A DNA stretch of 64,000 nucleotides from Variovorax sp. RA8 (GCF_901827175.1 NZ_LR594662.1:1302001-1366000); one strand, 5' to 3'; shown: positions 46,450 through 55,434, counted from the stretch's first letter. Program-made: numbers and translations. The notes: generated from the sequence alone by a model not told the origin.

Positions 46450-47586
46450 CTACATGGACGCGGTCAACATGGCCTCGTAGTCGGCCGGGCTCGCCTCGCG
46501 CGGGTTGGTCTTGTGGCAGTGGTCCTTGAGCGCGCCATCGATAACGCGCGGGAAGATCTCCGGCGACACCTCGATCGCGGCCAACCCGGCCGGCAGCCCG
46601 AGCCGCCGGTTCATCTCGGTGACGGCGGGCGCAACCTCGTCGGCGTGCGCCAGGCCCATGGCCTGCGCCATGCGCGCCAGGCGCTCGTCCTTCTGCATCG
46701 ACGGCGCCGCGGCGTTGAAGCGGATCACGGCCGGCAGCAGGATCGCGTTGAGCGTGCCGTGGTGCAGGCGCGGGCTCAGGCCGCCCAGCGAATGGCTCAG
46801 GCTGTGCACGCAGCCCAGGCCCTTCTGGAAGGCGAGTGCGCCCTGCATCGACGCGCTCATCATGTTGAGCCGCGCCTCGCGGTCGCCGGGCGATGCGGTT
46901 GCGGTCTCGATGTGCTTCCAGGCGCGGCGCAGGCCGTCGAGCGCGATGCCGTCGGCCGGCGGGTTGAAGGCCGGTGCCATGAAGGTTTCCATGCAGTGGG
47001 CGATGGCGTCCATGCCGGTGGCGGCCGTCAGGAAAGGCGGCAGGCCGAGCGTGAGCTCGGGGTCGCAGAGGGCGACGCGCGGTACCAGAAAGGGCGAGAG
47101 CACGCCGACCTTGCGGCCGTCGTCCAGGATCAGCACCGCGCCGCGGCCGACCTCGCTGCCGGTGCCGGCCGTCGTGGGCACGGCGATCACCGGCGCCGTG
47201 GCCGCCGTGATGCGCGCCACGCCGCCTTCGATGGCGGCGAAGGACTTGAGCGGCCCTTCGTGCGTCGCGCAGACGGCCACGCCCTTGGCCAGGTCGATCG
47301 GCGAGCCGCCGCCGACGGCGATGATGCCGTCGCATCTGCTCTCGGTGTAGAGCGCGACGGCCTCGCGCATCGCACGCTCGGTCGGGTTCGAGGGCGTGCC
47401 GTCGAACACGACGAAGCGGGTGGCGCCCAGGTGGGCGGTCACCCGGTCGAGCACGCCCGCGGCGCGCACGCCGGCATCGGTGACGACCAGCGGGCGGCGA
47501 ATGCCGATGCGTTCGCATTCCTGCGCGAGCAGCTGGACCGCGCCGAAGTCGATCTGGATCTGGGTGATGTAGTTGACGAGGGCCAT
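46450..47586 (-). CDS. Iron-containing (group III) alcohol dehydrogenase
   Basis: Dehydrogenase of 378 aa. The N-terminal NAD(P) domain has GIIAVGGGSPIDLAKG and PTTAGTGSEVGRGAVL; metal ligands are expected in CDPELTLGLPPFLTAATGMD (Asp), AIAHCMETF (His), GCVHSLSHSLGG (His) and LHHGTLNAIL (His). Related proteins include 1,3-propanediol dehydrogenase and maleylacetate reductase. It is the first gene of the minus operon (38 bp before Bug), with a 209-bp promoter region shared with the divergent enoyl-CoA hydratase-like gene. The upstream in-frame extension is unlikely because CGGAGAC precedes ATG 47586. Confidence 0.93.
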   Translation of the reverse strand: MALVNYITQIQIDFGAVQLLAQECERIGIRRPLVVTDAGVRAAGVLDRVTAHLGATRFVVFDGTPSNPTERAMREAVALYTESRCDGIIAVGGGSPIDLAKGVAVCATHEGPLKSFAAIEGGVARITAATAPVIAVPTTAGTGSEVGRGAVLILDDGRKVGVLSPFLVPRVALCDPELTLGLPPFLTAATGMDAIAHCMETFMAPAFNPPADGIALDGLRRAWKHIETATASPGDREARLNMMSASMQGALAFQKGLGCVHSLSHSLGGLSPRLHHGTLNAILLPAVIRFNAAAPSMQKDERLARMAQAMGLAHADEVAPAVTEMNRRLGLPAGLAAIEVSPEIFPRVIDGALKDHCHKTNPREASPADYEAMLTASM

Positions 47587-47700
47587 GTGTCTCCGAGGTC
47601 CTGTTTGCTGTGTGGGCCGCGAGTCTAAGAACGGTAGCCGGGCGCCACAACGTTGATTTACTTGAAGCCCGGCCGAGAAAATTTCACAGGCGCAGCCACG

Positions 47701-47764
47701 ACTTTTTCTTGAAGAAGAGCCCAGTTTTTTTCGTTTGGCCCAGGCCGAGCCGCTGCCTAGACTG
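47701..47764 (+). promoter_or_regulatory. Promoter block (copy A) for the enoyl-CoA hydratase-like operon
   Basis: Elements in order: ACTTTTTCT (47701-47709), CGTTTG (47732-47737, with TTTGGC as -35-like), and CCTAGACTG (47756-47764, with TAGACT as -10-like; spacer 18 bp). The same three elements recur with identical spacing at 52733-52796. The -10 ends 32 bp before the start codon at 47796. Confidence 0.65.
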
Positions 47765-47795
47765 CGGCCCTCACACCAAAGAGACGACCCACACC

Positions 47796-48575
47796 ATGAC
47801 CTCGCACATCCTCGTCGAGCGCGAAGCACGCATCGCAACAATCACCCTCGACAACCCCGACCGCATGAACGCGATGGACCTCGGCATGTGGCAGGGCCTT
47901 TCCGACGCATTCGCCGCGCTGTCGACCGACGACGAACTGCGCTGCATCGTGCTGCGCGGCGCCGGCGGCAAGGCGTTCTCGGCTGGCGCCGACATCGAAG
48001 AATTCACAAGACTGCGCGCCGGCTCGAAGCAGGCGGGCGCGTACGCCAAGGTCACGCACGGCGCGATGCAGGCCATCGCGAACAGCAGGCACCCGACGTT
48101 GGCCGTGATCGAGGGCGCGTGCGTGGGCGGCGGGCTGGAGATCGCATCGGTCTGCGACATGCGCATCTGCGGCACCTCGAGCCGCTTCGGCGTGCCGGTC
48201 AACAAGCTGGGCCTCGTGATGTCCTATGGCGAGCTCGGCGGCCTGGTCGATCTGGTCGGCAGCGCCACCGCGCTGGAGATCGTTCTCGAAGGCCGCGTCT
48301 TCGATGCGAAGGAGGCCCTCGCCAAGCGCCTGGTGAACCGCGTGGTCGACGACGCCGAGGTACTTGCCGAGGGCGACGCGACCGCGCGCCGCATCGCCAA
48401 CGGCGCGCCGCTGGTGGCGCGCTGGCACAAGAAGTTCGTGCGGCGGCTGGCGCAGCCGGCACCGCTCACGCCCGAGGAAGCCGACGAGGCCTATGCCTGC
48501 TTCGACACCGAGGACTACCGCATCGGCTTCCAGGCCTTCCTCGCCAAGACCAGGCCGGTCTTCACGGGCCGCTGA
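47796..48575 (+). CDS. Enoyl-CoA hydratase/isomerase family protein
   Basis: Crotonase-fold protein of 259 aa. The oxyanion-hole segments are AFSAGADIEEF and EGACVGGGLEIASVCDMRI, with one candidate catalytic Glu (GLEIAS). The second usual acid in FG-x-PE is replaced: FGVPVNKLGLVMSYGELGGL has Val-Asn, so classic hydration by two Glu is unlikely; isomerase, hydrolase or lyase activity on an acyl-CoA is possible. First gene of a plus operon with CaiB, Bug and amidohydrolase, so it probably acts on the CoA ester made by CaiB. Confidence 0.9.
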   Translation: MTSHILVEREARIATITLDNPDRMNAMDLGMWQGLSDAFAALSTDDELRCIVLRGAGGKAFSAGADIEEFTRLRAGSKQAGAYAKVTHGAMQAIANSRHPTLAVIEGACVGGGLEIASVCDMRICGTSSRFGVPVNKLGLVMSYGELGGLVDLVGSATALEIVLEGRVFDAKEALAKRLVNRVVDDAEVLAEGDATARRIANGAPLVARWHKKFVRRLAQPAPLTPEEADEAYACFDTEDYRIGFQAFLAKTRPVFTGR

Positions 48576-48610
48576 GCCAAACCGAACCCAGAACACCACG
48601 GAGCTCCCGC

Positions 48611-49819
48611 GTGACCCTTCCTCTTTCCCGCATCAAGGTCCTCGACGTCAGCCAGATCATGGCCGGCCCCTTCTGCTGCATGTTGCTCGGTGACATGGGG
48701 GCGGACGTCATCAAGGTCGAGACGCCCGGCGTCGGCGACCAGACCCGCAAGTCCATGGGCTTCCGTCTCAAGGGCGCCGACAGCGGCGGCTTCCTGGCCC
48801 TCAACCGCAACAAGCGCAGTGTCGAGATCGACCTCAAGAACCCGGCCGGGCTCGAAGCCTTCTACGCATTGGTGAAGGACGCCGACGTGCTGGTCGAGAA
48901 CAACCGCCCTGGCGTCGCCGCGCGGCTGAAGATCGACTACGCCTCGCTGCGCGAGATCAACCCGCGCCTGGTCTACGCCAGCATCTCGGGCTTCGGCCAG
49001 ACCGGTCCCTGGGCCAAGCGGCCGGGCCTCGACCTGATCGCGCAGGCCATGACCGGCGTGATGAGCGTGATGGGCCATCCGGGCCAGGAGCCGGTCAAGT
49101 CCAGCGTGCCGCTGGCCGACCTCGGGGCCGGGCTCTTCGCGGCCTACGGCATCCTGAGCGCGGTGATCGGCCGCGGGCTCACCGGCGAGGGTCAGTTCGT
49201 CGACGCCTCGCTGTTCGAGACCGCGCTGGGCCTGTCGGTCTGGGAGTCGGCCGAGTACTGGGGCACGGGCGAGCTGCCGGTGCCGATCGGCAGCGCCAAC
49301 CGCATGAGCGCGCCCTACCAGGCGGTGCGCGCTTCGGACCGCCATTTCGTCATCGGCGCGGCCAACCCCAAGCTGTGGACGGCGCTGTGCGGCGTGATCG
49401 ACCGCGGGGACCTCGTGCAGGACCCACGCTTCACCGACAACGTGCTGCGCATCCGCAATCGCGAAGTGCTGATCGCCGAGCTCGAGCGCGAGTTCGCGCG
49501 CCGCACAGCCGGCGAGTGGGTCGATGCGCTGCTCGCCGCCGGCGTGCCCGCCGCCCCGATCTACAACTACGCCGAAGCGCTGGAGAGCGAGCAGGCGGTA
49601 GCGCGCAACATGGTGCTGAAGATCCAGCACCCGGTGGAAGGCGAGACCCGCGCGCTCGGCTTTCCTGTCAAGCTCAGCGGCACACCGCAGCAGGTGCGGC
49701 ATCCGGCGCCGCTGCTGGGCCAGCACACCGACGAGATCCTGGGCGAGATCGGGATGACGGCCTCGCGCATCGACGCGCTGCGCCGGTCCGGCGCCTTCGG
49801 AGCGGCCCGCAACGCATAA
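48611..49819 (+). CDS. CaiB/BaiF family CoA-transferase
   Basis: Type III CoA-transferase of 402 aa that passes CoA between carboxylic acids. Start MTLPLSRIKVLDVSQIMAGP and DMGADVIKVETPGVGDQTR are conserved; VPLADLGAGLFAAYG contains the catalytic Asp; QTGPWAKRPGLDLIAQAMTG and LFETALG follow the family. The gene starts with GTG at 48611 after GGAG. It follows the enoyl-CoA hydratase-like gene by 35 bp and likely activates the imported acid taken up by the Bug or TRAP system. Confidence 0.94.
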   Translation: MTLPLSRIKVLDVSQIMAGPFCCMLLGDMGADVIKVETPGVGDQTRKSMGFRLKGADSGGFLALNRNKRSVEIDLKNPAGLEAFYALVKDADVLVENNRPGVAARLKIDYASLREINPRLVYASISGFGQTGPWAKRPGLDLIAQAMTGVMSVMGHPGQEPVKSSVPLADLGAGLFAAYGILSAVIGRGLTGEGQFVDASLFETALGLSVWESAEYWGTGELPVPIGSANRMSAPYQAVRASDRHFVIGAANPKLWTALCGVIDRGDLVQDPRFTDNVLRIRNREVLIAELEREFARRTAGEWVDALLAAGVPAAPIYNYAEALESEQAVARNMVLKIQHPVEGETRALGFPVKLSGTPQQVRHPAPLLGQHTDEILGEIGMTASRIDALRRSGAFGAARNA

Positions 49820-49846
49820 CGACATCACAGACGGAGACACAAAGAC

Positions 49847-50845
49847 ATGACCCTCCCATCGATCGACACCGCGCGCCGCCAGTGGCTGCGCACCTGGCCC
49901 GCCGCCATGCTGCTCGGCAGCACCTTCGCCGTGACCGCCTCGGCGCAGGGCGGCGCCTATCCCGCCAAGCCCATCGAGCTGGTCGTTCCCTGGCAGGCCG
50001 GCGGCGGGGCCGACGTGGTCGGCCGCGCCTTCGGCGCTGCCGTCGCCAGGCACCTGCCGCAACCCATCGTCGTGATCAACCGGCCCGGCGCCAGCGGCGT
50101 GCTGGGCCTGGGCGAAGTGGTGAACGCGAAGCCGGACGGTTACCGGATCGTGCTGTCGTCGACCGAGCTGACCTTCCTGAACCACCTGGGCCTTGCCAAG
50201 TTCTCGTACAAGGATCTGCGGCCGATCGCGCGGCTCAACGCCGATCCCGCCGCGGTGGTGGTGCGCGCCGACGCGCCGTATGCCACGCTCGAGCAGTTTC
50301 TCGATGCTGCGCGCAAGCCTGACGCGAACGTCCGCGTCGGCAACGCCGGCCACGGCTCGACCTGGCACATGGCGGCCGCCGCGCTGGCGGAGAAGACCGG
50401 TGCCCAGTTCAACCACATTCCCTATGCCGGCGGTGCGCCGGCCGTTCTGGCGCTCTTGGGCGGCCACATCGATGCGGTGACCGTGAGCACGGCCGAAGTC
50501 TCGACCTACATCGCCGCCGGCAAGCTCAAGGCGCTGGCCGTGATGGCGGACCAGCGCGTGGCGGACGGCTTCGAGAACGTGCCCACGCTGAAGGAGCGCA
50601 AGATCGACCTGTCGATCGGCATCTGGCGCGGGCTCTCCGCGCCGCGCAACACGCCCGACGACGTGATGGCGGTGCTGAAGGCCGCGACCGCCAAGGCGGT
50701 GAAGGAGCCGGTGTGGCTCGACGCGCTGCAGAAGCTGCATTTCAGCACCGACACCTATGCCGACGATGCGACGCTCGAAGCGGTGATGACGCGCGAGAGT
50801 GCGTTCTTCAAGAACCTCGCCGGCAAGCTCAAGCTCTCGAACTGA
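49847..50845 (+). CDS. Bug/TctC family substrate-binding protein
   Basis: Periplasmic protein of 332 aa with signal peptide (LRTWPAAMLLGSTFAVTASA-Q). Landmarks: YPAKPIELVVPWQAGGGADV, DGYRIVLSSTELTFL, VGNAGHGSTWHMAAAAL and IPYAGGAPAVLALLGGHID. Slightly divergent (PWQAGGGADV in the ligand loop). It lies in the CaiB operon, 27 bp after CaiB and 18 bp before the amidohydrolase, so it likely captures the substrate of these enzymes. Confidence 0.94.
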   Translation: MTLPSIDTARRQWLRTWPAAMLLGSTFAVTASAQGGAYPAKPIELVVPWQAGGGADVVGRAFGAAVARHLPQPIVVINRPGASGVLGLGEVVNAKPDGYRIVLSSTELTFLNHLGLAKFSYKDLRPIARLNADPAAVVVRADAPYATLEQFLDAARKPDANVRVGNAGHGSTWHMAAAALAEKTGAQFNHIPYAGGAPAVLALLGGHIDAVTVSTAEVSTYIAAGKLKALAVMADQRVADGFENVPTLKERKIDLSIGIWRGLSAPRNTPDDVMAVLKAATAKAVKEPVWLDALQKLHFSTDTYADDATLEAVMTRESAFFKNLAGKLKLSN

Positions 50846-50863
50846 GCGCGCGAGAATTACGCC

Positions 50864-51781
50864 ATGGATCCCGATCTGGTCGAACCCTTTGTCGACGCGC
50901 ACCAGCACTTCTGGGACCTCGACGCAAACCCCTACCCCTGGTTGCAGGGCGAGACGGTGGCGGCCTTTCGCTACGGGGACTATTCCGCACTGCGGCGCAA
51001 CTACCTGCTCGAGGACCTGGCGCGCGACACACGCGGCCGTGCGCCTGCGGCCACGGTGCACGTTGAGGCCGAATGGGATCGCGCCGATCCGGTGGCCGAG
51101 ACGCGCTGGCTCACGCAGCTTGCGCAGGCGTACGGGCGGCCTTCGGCGGTCGTCGCGCATGCGGCGCTCGACCACGGCGACGTGGCTGGGGTGCTCGCCG
51201 CGCAGGCCGCGTTCCCGCTGGTGCGCGGCATCCGGCACAAGCCCGTCACCGCCGCATCGCCGGCCGAGGCGAAGCGGGGTCTGGCCGGTTCGATGGACGA
51301 CGCGCGCTGGCGCGGCGGGTATGCGCTGCTGGCGACCCACGGCCTCTCGTTCGACCTGCAGGCACCGTGGTGGAACCTGGACCAGGCGGCCGAGCTCGCG
51401 CGCGATTTCCCGCACACGATGCTGATCCTCAACCACACCGGCCTGCCCGCGGACCGCAGCGAGGCCGGCATGCGCGGCTGGCGCGCGGCGCTGGAAGCGC
51501 TGGCCGCGCAGCCGAACACCGCGATCAAGATCTCGGGCCTCGGGCGCCGCGAAGTGCCGTGGACGCAGGCCGACAACGTGCCGGTGATGCGCGAAGCCAT
51601 TGCGATCTTCGGGCCGTCGCGCTGCATGTTCGCCAGCAACTTTCCGGTCGACAGCCTGGTGGCGGACTACGCCACGATCCTGGCGGGGTTCGAGGCCGCC
51701 ATCGCGCCGCGCCCTGCGGCCGTGCGCCGCGCGCTATGGCACGACAACGCGGTGCGCTATTACCGGCTCGACGGCGCTTGA
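50864..51781 (+). CDS. Amidohydrolase-superfamily lactonase-like protein (copy 2)
   Basis: TIM-barrel hydrolase of 305 aa, paralogous to 43467-44393. HxH is in FVDAHQHFWDL (His13, His15), followed by NPYPWLQGE, ATVHVEAEWDRADPVAETRW, LVRGIRHKPVT, MLILNHTGLPADRSEAGM, IKISGLGRREVPW and CMFASNFPVDS. The similarity extends over the whole length, with matching order of motifs. Last gene of the plus operon; its 3' end overlaps the convergent LysR gene by 22 bp. Probably acts on the same class of ring or lactone as copy 1. Confidence 0.9.
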   Translation: MDPDLVEPFVDAHQHFWDLDANPYPWLQGETVAAFRYGDYSALRRNYLLEDLARDTRGRAPAATVHVEAEWDRADPVAETRWLTQLAQAYGRPSAVVAHAALDHGDVAGVLAAQAAFPLVRGIRHKPVTAASPAEAKRGLAGSMDDARWRGGYALLATHGLSFDLQAPWWNLDQAAELARDFPHTMLILNHTGLPADRSEAGMRGWRAALEALAAQPNTAIKISGLGRREVPWTQADNVPVMREAIAIFGPSRCMFASNFPVDSLVADYATILAGFEAAIAPRPAAVRRALWHDNAVRYYRLDGA

Positions 51782-52689
51782 CGGTCGCGCGCGAGTTCCT
51801 CGCGCACCCAGCCGAGAAATGCGCGGATGCGCGGATCGTTGACCCGGTCTTCCGGAAAGACAATGTAGTAGGCGAACTCGACCTGCATGCTGCCTTCGAA
51901 GGGGCGCACAAGCCGGCCGTAGGCCAGATCGTCGGCCACCCAATGCTTCTTCGCAAGCGCCACGCCGAGGCCGTCGATCGCCGCGCCGATCACCAGGTGG
52001 CTGGGCCAGAACGAAGGACCGCGGGTTGCATCGACGTCCGCCACGCCGGCCTGCTCGAGCCACATCGACCAGTTGGGGTTGCTGACGTCGTCGTAGGTGC
52101 TTTCGTCGTGCAGCAACGTGTGGAAGCGCAGGTCGGAGGGCGTCTTCAGCGGGTGCGCCTCGTCCAGCACGAGCGCAGGGCTGCATACAGGAAACACCTC
52201 CACAGGCAGGCACAGCTCGGAGTAGAGGCCCGGGTAGGTGCCGCGGCCATAGCGCACGGCCATGTCGAAGTCCTGACGCGTGAAGTCGACCATGTCCTTT
52301 TCGGTGGAGATCTTGAGGTCGATGTCCGGGTGCGCCTGCATGAAGCGGCGCATGCGCGGCGTGAGCCACTTCACTGCGAAGGTCGGCGGCAGGTTGATCT
52401 TCAGCGAGGGCACGCCCAGCGTCTTGTGGAGCTGGTGCGTGGCGAAGACGAGTTGCTTGAACGCTTCCTGCACGCCGGGCAGGTAGGCCTTGCCCGCGGC
52501 TGTGAGCGACAGCGATTTCGAATCGCGCATGAAGAGCGCGACGCCGAGGTTCTCTTCCAGCGTCTTGACCTGGTGGCTGACGGCGGAGGGGGTGACGAAC
52601 AGCTCGTCGGCCGCGCGCGTAAAGCTCAAGTGCCGCGCGGCGACTTCGAAGGCACGCAGCGCATTCAGTGGCGGGATGGGTCGTGACAC
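51760..52689 (-). CDS. LysR family transcriptional regulator (GcvA type)
   Basis: LTTR of 309 aa. The N-terminus RPIPPLNALRAFEVAARHLS, FTRAADELFVTPSAVSHQVK and LEENLGVALFMRD is characteristic of the GcvA/AmpR branch; the effector domain follows (KLTPRMRRFMQAHPDIDLKI-like region, YGRGTYPGLYSELC). GcvA-type regulators control neighbouring divergent genes. It faces the PPC-domain gene at 52864 and overlaps the amidohydrolase end. The shared promoter block (copies A and B) may be its target, by inference. Confidence 0.93.
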   Translation of the reverse strand: MSRPIPPLNALRAFEVAARHLSFTRAADELFVTPSAVSHQVKTLEENLGVALFMRDSKSLSLTAAGKAYLPGVQEAFKQLVFATHQLHKTLGVPSLKINLPPTFAVKWLTPRMRRFMQAHPDIDLKISTEKDMVDFTRQDFDMAVRYGRGTYPGLYSELCLPVEVFPVCSPALVLDEAHPLKTPSDLRFHTLLHDESTYDDVSNPNWSMWLEQAGVADVDATRGPSFWPSHLVIGAAIDGLGVALAKKHWVADDLAYGRLVRPFEGSMQVEFAYYIVFPEDRVNDPRIRAFLGWVREELARDRQAPSSR

Positions 52690-52732
52690 GTAGGGCTCCT
52701 TGTACGCGTCGAGTGTGCGTGCAAACGCTTCA

Positions 52733-52796
52733 ACTTTTTCTCCGCATTCGCCCTTAAAAAACTCGTTTGCCGGAGCTGGGTCGCGTTCCTAGACTG
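52733..52796 (+). promoter_or_regulatory. Promoter block (copy B) upstream of the PPC-domain gene
   Basis: Same three elements and spacing as at 47701-47764: ACTTTTTCT (52733-52741), CGTTTG (52764-52769; TTTGCC as -35-like) and CCTAGACTG (52788-52796; TAGACT as -10-like, 18-bp spacer). It is 43 bp from the LysR start codon and its -10 ends 68 bp before the PPC gene start. Confidence 0.65.
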
Positions 52797-52863
52797 GCCC
52801 CCGCCGATGCAGGTCCGCATCGTGCGCCGTGTGATCTTTCAGAACCAGGAATCGAGACAACGC

Positions 52864-53376
52864 ATGTTCAAGAAACGCCTTCTATTGCTGCCGGCCCTGC
52901 TGGCGACCCTTGCCTTCGGCGCGTCGGCGCAGGACCTCACGGGCAAGTACACGCGCACGCCCACGGGCTACCTGATGGTGCTGCGCAATGGCGACGACGT
53001 CATCGCCCATCTCGAGCGGCTCGCGGCGGTCGAGCAGATCCCGAGCGCGAGCATCGTCGGCATCGGCTTCATGCGGGAAGCCAAGTTCGGCTTCTACGAC
53101 TTCTCGAGGAAGGTCTTCGATCCCAAGACTTTCAAGGACGTGGAGCTGGCCAACCTGACGGGCAGCATCGCTTGGAAGGAGGGCAAACCTTCGATCCATG
53201 CGCACGGCATCGTGACCGACGGCACCTTCATCGGCGCCGGTGGCCACCTGCTGGGGCTCACGGTGGGCACGGGTTCCTGCGAGATCACGGTGATGCTGCA
53301 TCCACACCGGCTGGAGCGCTTCGTCGATCCGGCCATCGGTGCCAACGTGCTGGGCCTGCACCCCGGCGCGAAGTAG
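52864..53376 (+). CDS. Exported PPC (DUF296) domain protein
   Basis: Protein of 170 aa with a signal peptide (LLLLPALLATLAFGASAQ) and a PCC/PPC domain: LMVLRNGDDVIAHLERLAAV, SASIVGIGFMREAKFGFYDF, the His cluster PSIHAHGIVTDG and GAGGHLLGLTVGTGSCEITV. Plant AT-hook proteins and bacterial orphans share the domain; bacterial members form trimers and several bind zinc through the His set. Periplasmic localisation is unusual for this fold. Its promoter matches that of the CaiB operon, so it may be co-induced. It is divergent from the LysR gene. Confidence 0.9.
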   Translation: MFKKRLLLLPALLATLAFGASAQDLTGKYTRTPTGYLMVLRNGDDVIAHLERLAAVEQIPSASIVGIGFMREAKFGFYDFSRKVFDPKTFKDVELANLTGSIAWKEGKPSIHAHGIVTDGTFIGAGGHLLGLTVGTGSCEITVMLHPHRLERFVDPAIGANVLGLHPGAK

Positions 53377-53392
53377 GGGCCGGTAGGCTTTC

Positions 53393-54205
53393 TCAGTCCC
53401 AGGCCGGTGCCAGGCCTTCGGGGCTGGTGAGCCGCTCGCCGCGGTCCAGCGCGGCGATGCGCGCCATGTCCGAACCGTCGAGCACCAGCCGATGCGCCTC
53501 GAGATTGCTCGCAAGATTGGCACGCTTCGTCGACGAAGGGATGACCGCGTAGCCCAGCTGCATCGCCCAGGCCAGAACCACCTGCGCCGGCGTCGCCTTG
53601 CGCGCGGCCGCGATCTCCTCGATCACCGGATCGGCCAGCACCTTGCCGTAGGCCAGCGTCATGTAGGACGTGATGGCGATGCCTTGGCTTCTTGCGAAAT
53701 CAGCCACCTTGCGGTTCTGCAGATACGGATGCAGCTCGACCTGGTTGGTCGCGATCGCCTCTGCGCCGACGGCGGCGATGGTCTCCTTCATCAGCGCGAC
53801 GGTGAAGTTCGACACGCCGATCTGCCGGGCCAGGCCTTGCGCCTTCGCTTCGGCGAGCGCGCCCATGAACTCGTCCACGGGCACCGCGTTGCCGGGCGGG
53901 GGCCAATGGATCAACGCGAGATCGACGCGGTCGGTGCGCAGCTTTCGCAGGCTCTCCTTCAGGCTGGCGACGAGCTTGTCGCGTGCGCAGTTCTCGGTCC
54001 AGATCTTGGTGGTGATGAAAATCGCATCGCGCGGCGTGATGCTTTCGGCGATGGCCTGGCCGACCTCGGCCTCGTTGCCGTAGATCTGGGCGGTGTCGAC
54101 GAGCCGGTAGCCCAGCTCGAGGGCGGTCTTGACGGAGTCGATGACGGTCTGCCCCTGGAGGCGGAAGGTGCCGAGGCCGAAGCGTGGAATGGCGTGTGTG
54201 TTCAT
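53393..54205 (-). CDS. Aldo/keto reductase (DkgB-like)
   Basis: NADPH-dependent reductase of 270 aa. Catalytic tetrad positions are visible: Asp and Tyr in [18 protein letters not shown], Lys in [10 protein letters not shown], His in [10 protein letters not shown]. Also [22 protein letters not shown] and the C-terminal cofactor site [15 protein letters not shown]. Best fit is 2,5-diketo-gluconate reductase B, which also reduces methylglyoxal and other aldehydes. The start at 54205 is preferred over a longer frame because it begins the barrel correctly ([15 protein letters not shown]). It follows the MFS gene by 26 bp. Confidence 0.92.
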   Translation of the reverse strand: MNTHAIPRFGLGTFRLQGQTVIDSVKTALELGYRLVDTAQIYGNEAEVGQAIAESITPRDAIFITTKIWTENCARDKLVASLKESLRKLRTDRVDLALIHWPPPGNAVPVDEFMGALAEAKAQGLARQIGVSNFTVALMKETIAAVGAEAIATNQVELHPYLQNRKVADFARSQGIAITSYMTLAYGKVLADPVIEEIAAARKATPAQVVLAWAMQLGYAVIPSSTKRANLASNLEAHRLVLDGSDMARIAALDRGERLTSPEGLAPAWD

Positions 54206-54231
54206 TGGGAAGTTCTCTGCGGGTGAGTTGT

Positions 54232-55434
54232 TCAGTGGCCGACGGGAGCCGGGCCGCCGGAGCGCACGGCGATGCCGCTGCGGCGGTCGAGAACACCGCT
54301 CCAGTGCGTGAGCGCCAGCGAGACCAGCACCACGAGCGCGCCGATCCACGGCGTGTGCATCAGGCCCAGGTGGGTGACGATCAGGCCGCCGGCCCAGGCG
54401 GCGCCGGCGATGCCGAGGTTGAAGGCGGCGATGTTCAGGCCCGAGGCCACATCCACCGCCTGTGGCGTGAAGCGCTCGGCCTGCTTCACCACATAGACCT
54501 GCAGGCCCGGTACGTTGCCGAAGGCAACGGCGCCCCACGCGAGCACGGTAGCGAGCGCGAACCACCTGTGCGGCGCCGCGAAATTGAAGACCAGCAGCAC
54601 GGCGGCCAGCAGGGCGAAGATGATGCGCAGCGCCGGGATCGGGCCCCGGCGGTCGGCCAGCTTGCCGCCCCAGATGTTGCCGGCCGCGACGGAGAGGCCG
54701 TAGACCAGCATGACCCAGCCCACAGCGCCGGCGCTGAAGCCGGACACCTCGGTGAGGATCGGCGCGAGGAAGGTGAACGGGATGAAAGAGCCGCCGTAGC
54801 CGATCGCCGTCTTGGCGTAGACCAGCAGCAGCCGCGGCTCGGCAAGGACCTTCGCCTGCTGCGCAAGCGAGGCGGGCGGCGTGTGGCGGATACCGGCGGG
54901 CACGAAGAGCCAGCTGCCGACGAAGGCGACCACGCCCAGCGCCGACACGGCGAGGAAAGTTTCGCGCCAGCCGAAGTGCTGGCCGATGAAAGTGCCGAGC
55001 GGCACGCCCGTCACCAGCGCGACCGTGAGGCCGGTGAACATGACGGCGATGGCACTCGCTGCCTTCTCCTTCGGCACCAGGCCGGTGGCGATGGTCGAGC
55101 CGATCGAGAAGAACACGCCATGCGCGAGCCCGGTGAGCACACGCGCGGCGACCAGCGTTTCATAGCTGGGCGCCTGCCAGGCCAGCAGGTTGCCGGCGGT
55201 GAAGAGCGCCATGAGGCCGAGCAGCAGCGCCTTGCGCGGCACCTTGCCGGTGAGGGCGGTGAGCACCGGCGCGCCGACGGCGACGCCGAGCGCGTAGAGG
55301 CTGACCAGCAGGCCGGCGGAAGGCAGGCCGATGCCGAGGTCGGCCGCGACCGTGGGGAGCAGGCCGACGATCACGAATTCGGTCGTGCCGATAGCAAAGG
55401 CGCTGAGCGTCAGCGCGAGGAGGGCAATGGGCAT
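54232..55434 (-). CDS. MFS transporter, DHA1 drug-efflux type
   Basis: Inner-membrane permease of 400 aa with 12 predicted helices. Family patterns: [20 protein letters not shown] at the start and [20 protein letters not shown] in helix 4/5 (with the Gly-rich antiporter motif [19 protein letters not shown]). It resembles YdhP/AraJ-like sugar or drug exporters. Co-directional with the aldo/keto reductase and divergent from the LysR gene 101 bp away, a typical regulator-transporter pair. Confidence 0.93.
   Translation of the reverse strand: MPIALLALTLSAFAIGTTEFVIVGLLPTVAADLGIGLPSAGLLVSLYALGVAVGAPVLTALTGKVPRKALLLGLMALFTAGNLLAWQAPSYETLVAARVLTGLAHGVFFSIGSTIATGLVPKEKAASAIAVMFTGLTVALVTGVPLGTFIGQHFGWRETFLAVSALGVVAFVGSWLFVPAGIRHTPPASLAQQAKVLAEPRLLLVYAKTAIGYGGSFIPFTFLAPILTEVSGFSAGAVGWVMLVYGLSVAAGNIWGGKLADRRGPIPALRIIFALLAAVLLVFNFAAPHRWFALATVLAWGAVAFGNVPGLQVYVVKQAERFTPQAVDVASGLNIAAFNLGIAGAAWAGGLIVTHLGLMHTPWIGALVVLVSLALTHWSGVLDRRSGIAVRSGGPAPVGH

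Noticed and set aside
47735..48610. Upstream extension of the CaiB reading frame
   Set aside because: It reads through the enoyl-CoA hydratase gene in another frame; GTG 48611 with GGAG upstream begins the conserved CaiB N-terminus.
48515..51436. 973-codon minus-strand open frame
   Set aside because: Antisense to CaiB, Bug and amidohydrolase genes, which have strong family motifs; the frame results from GC-rich codon use and has no recognisable domain.
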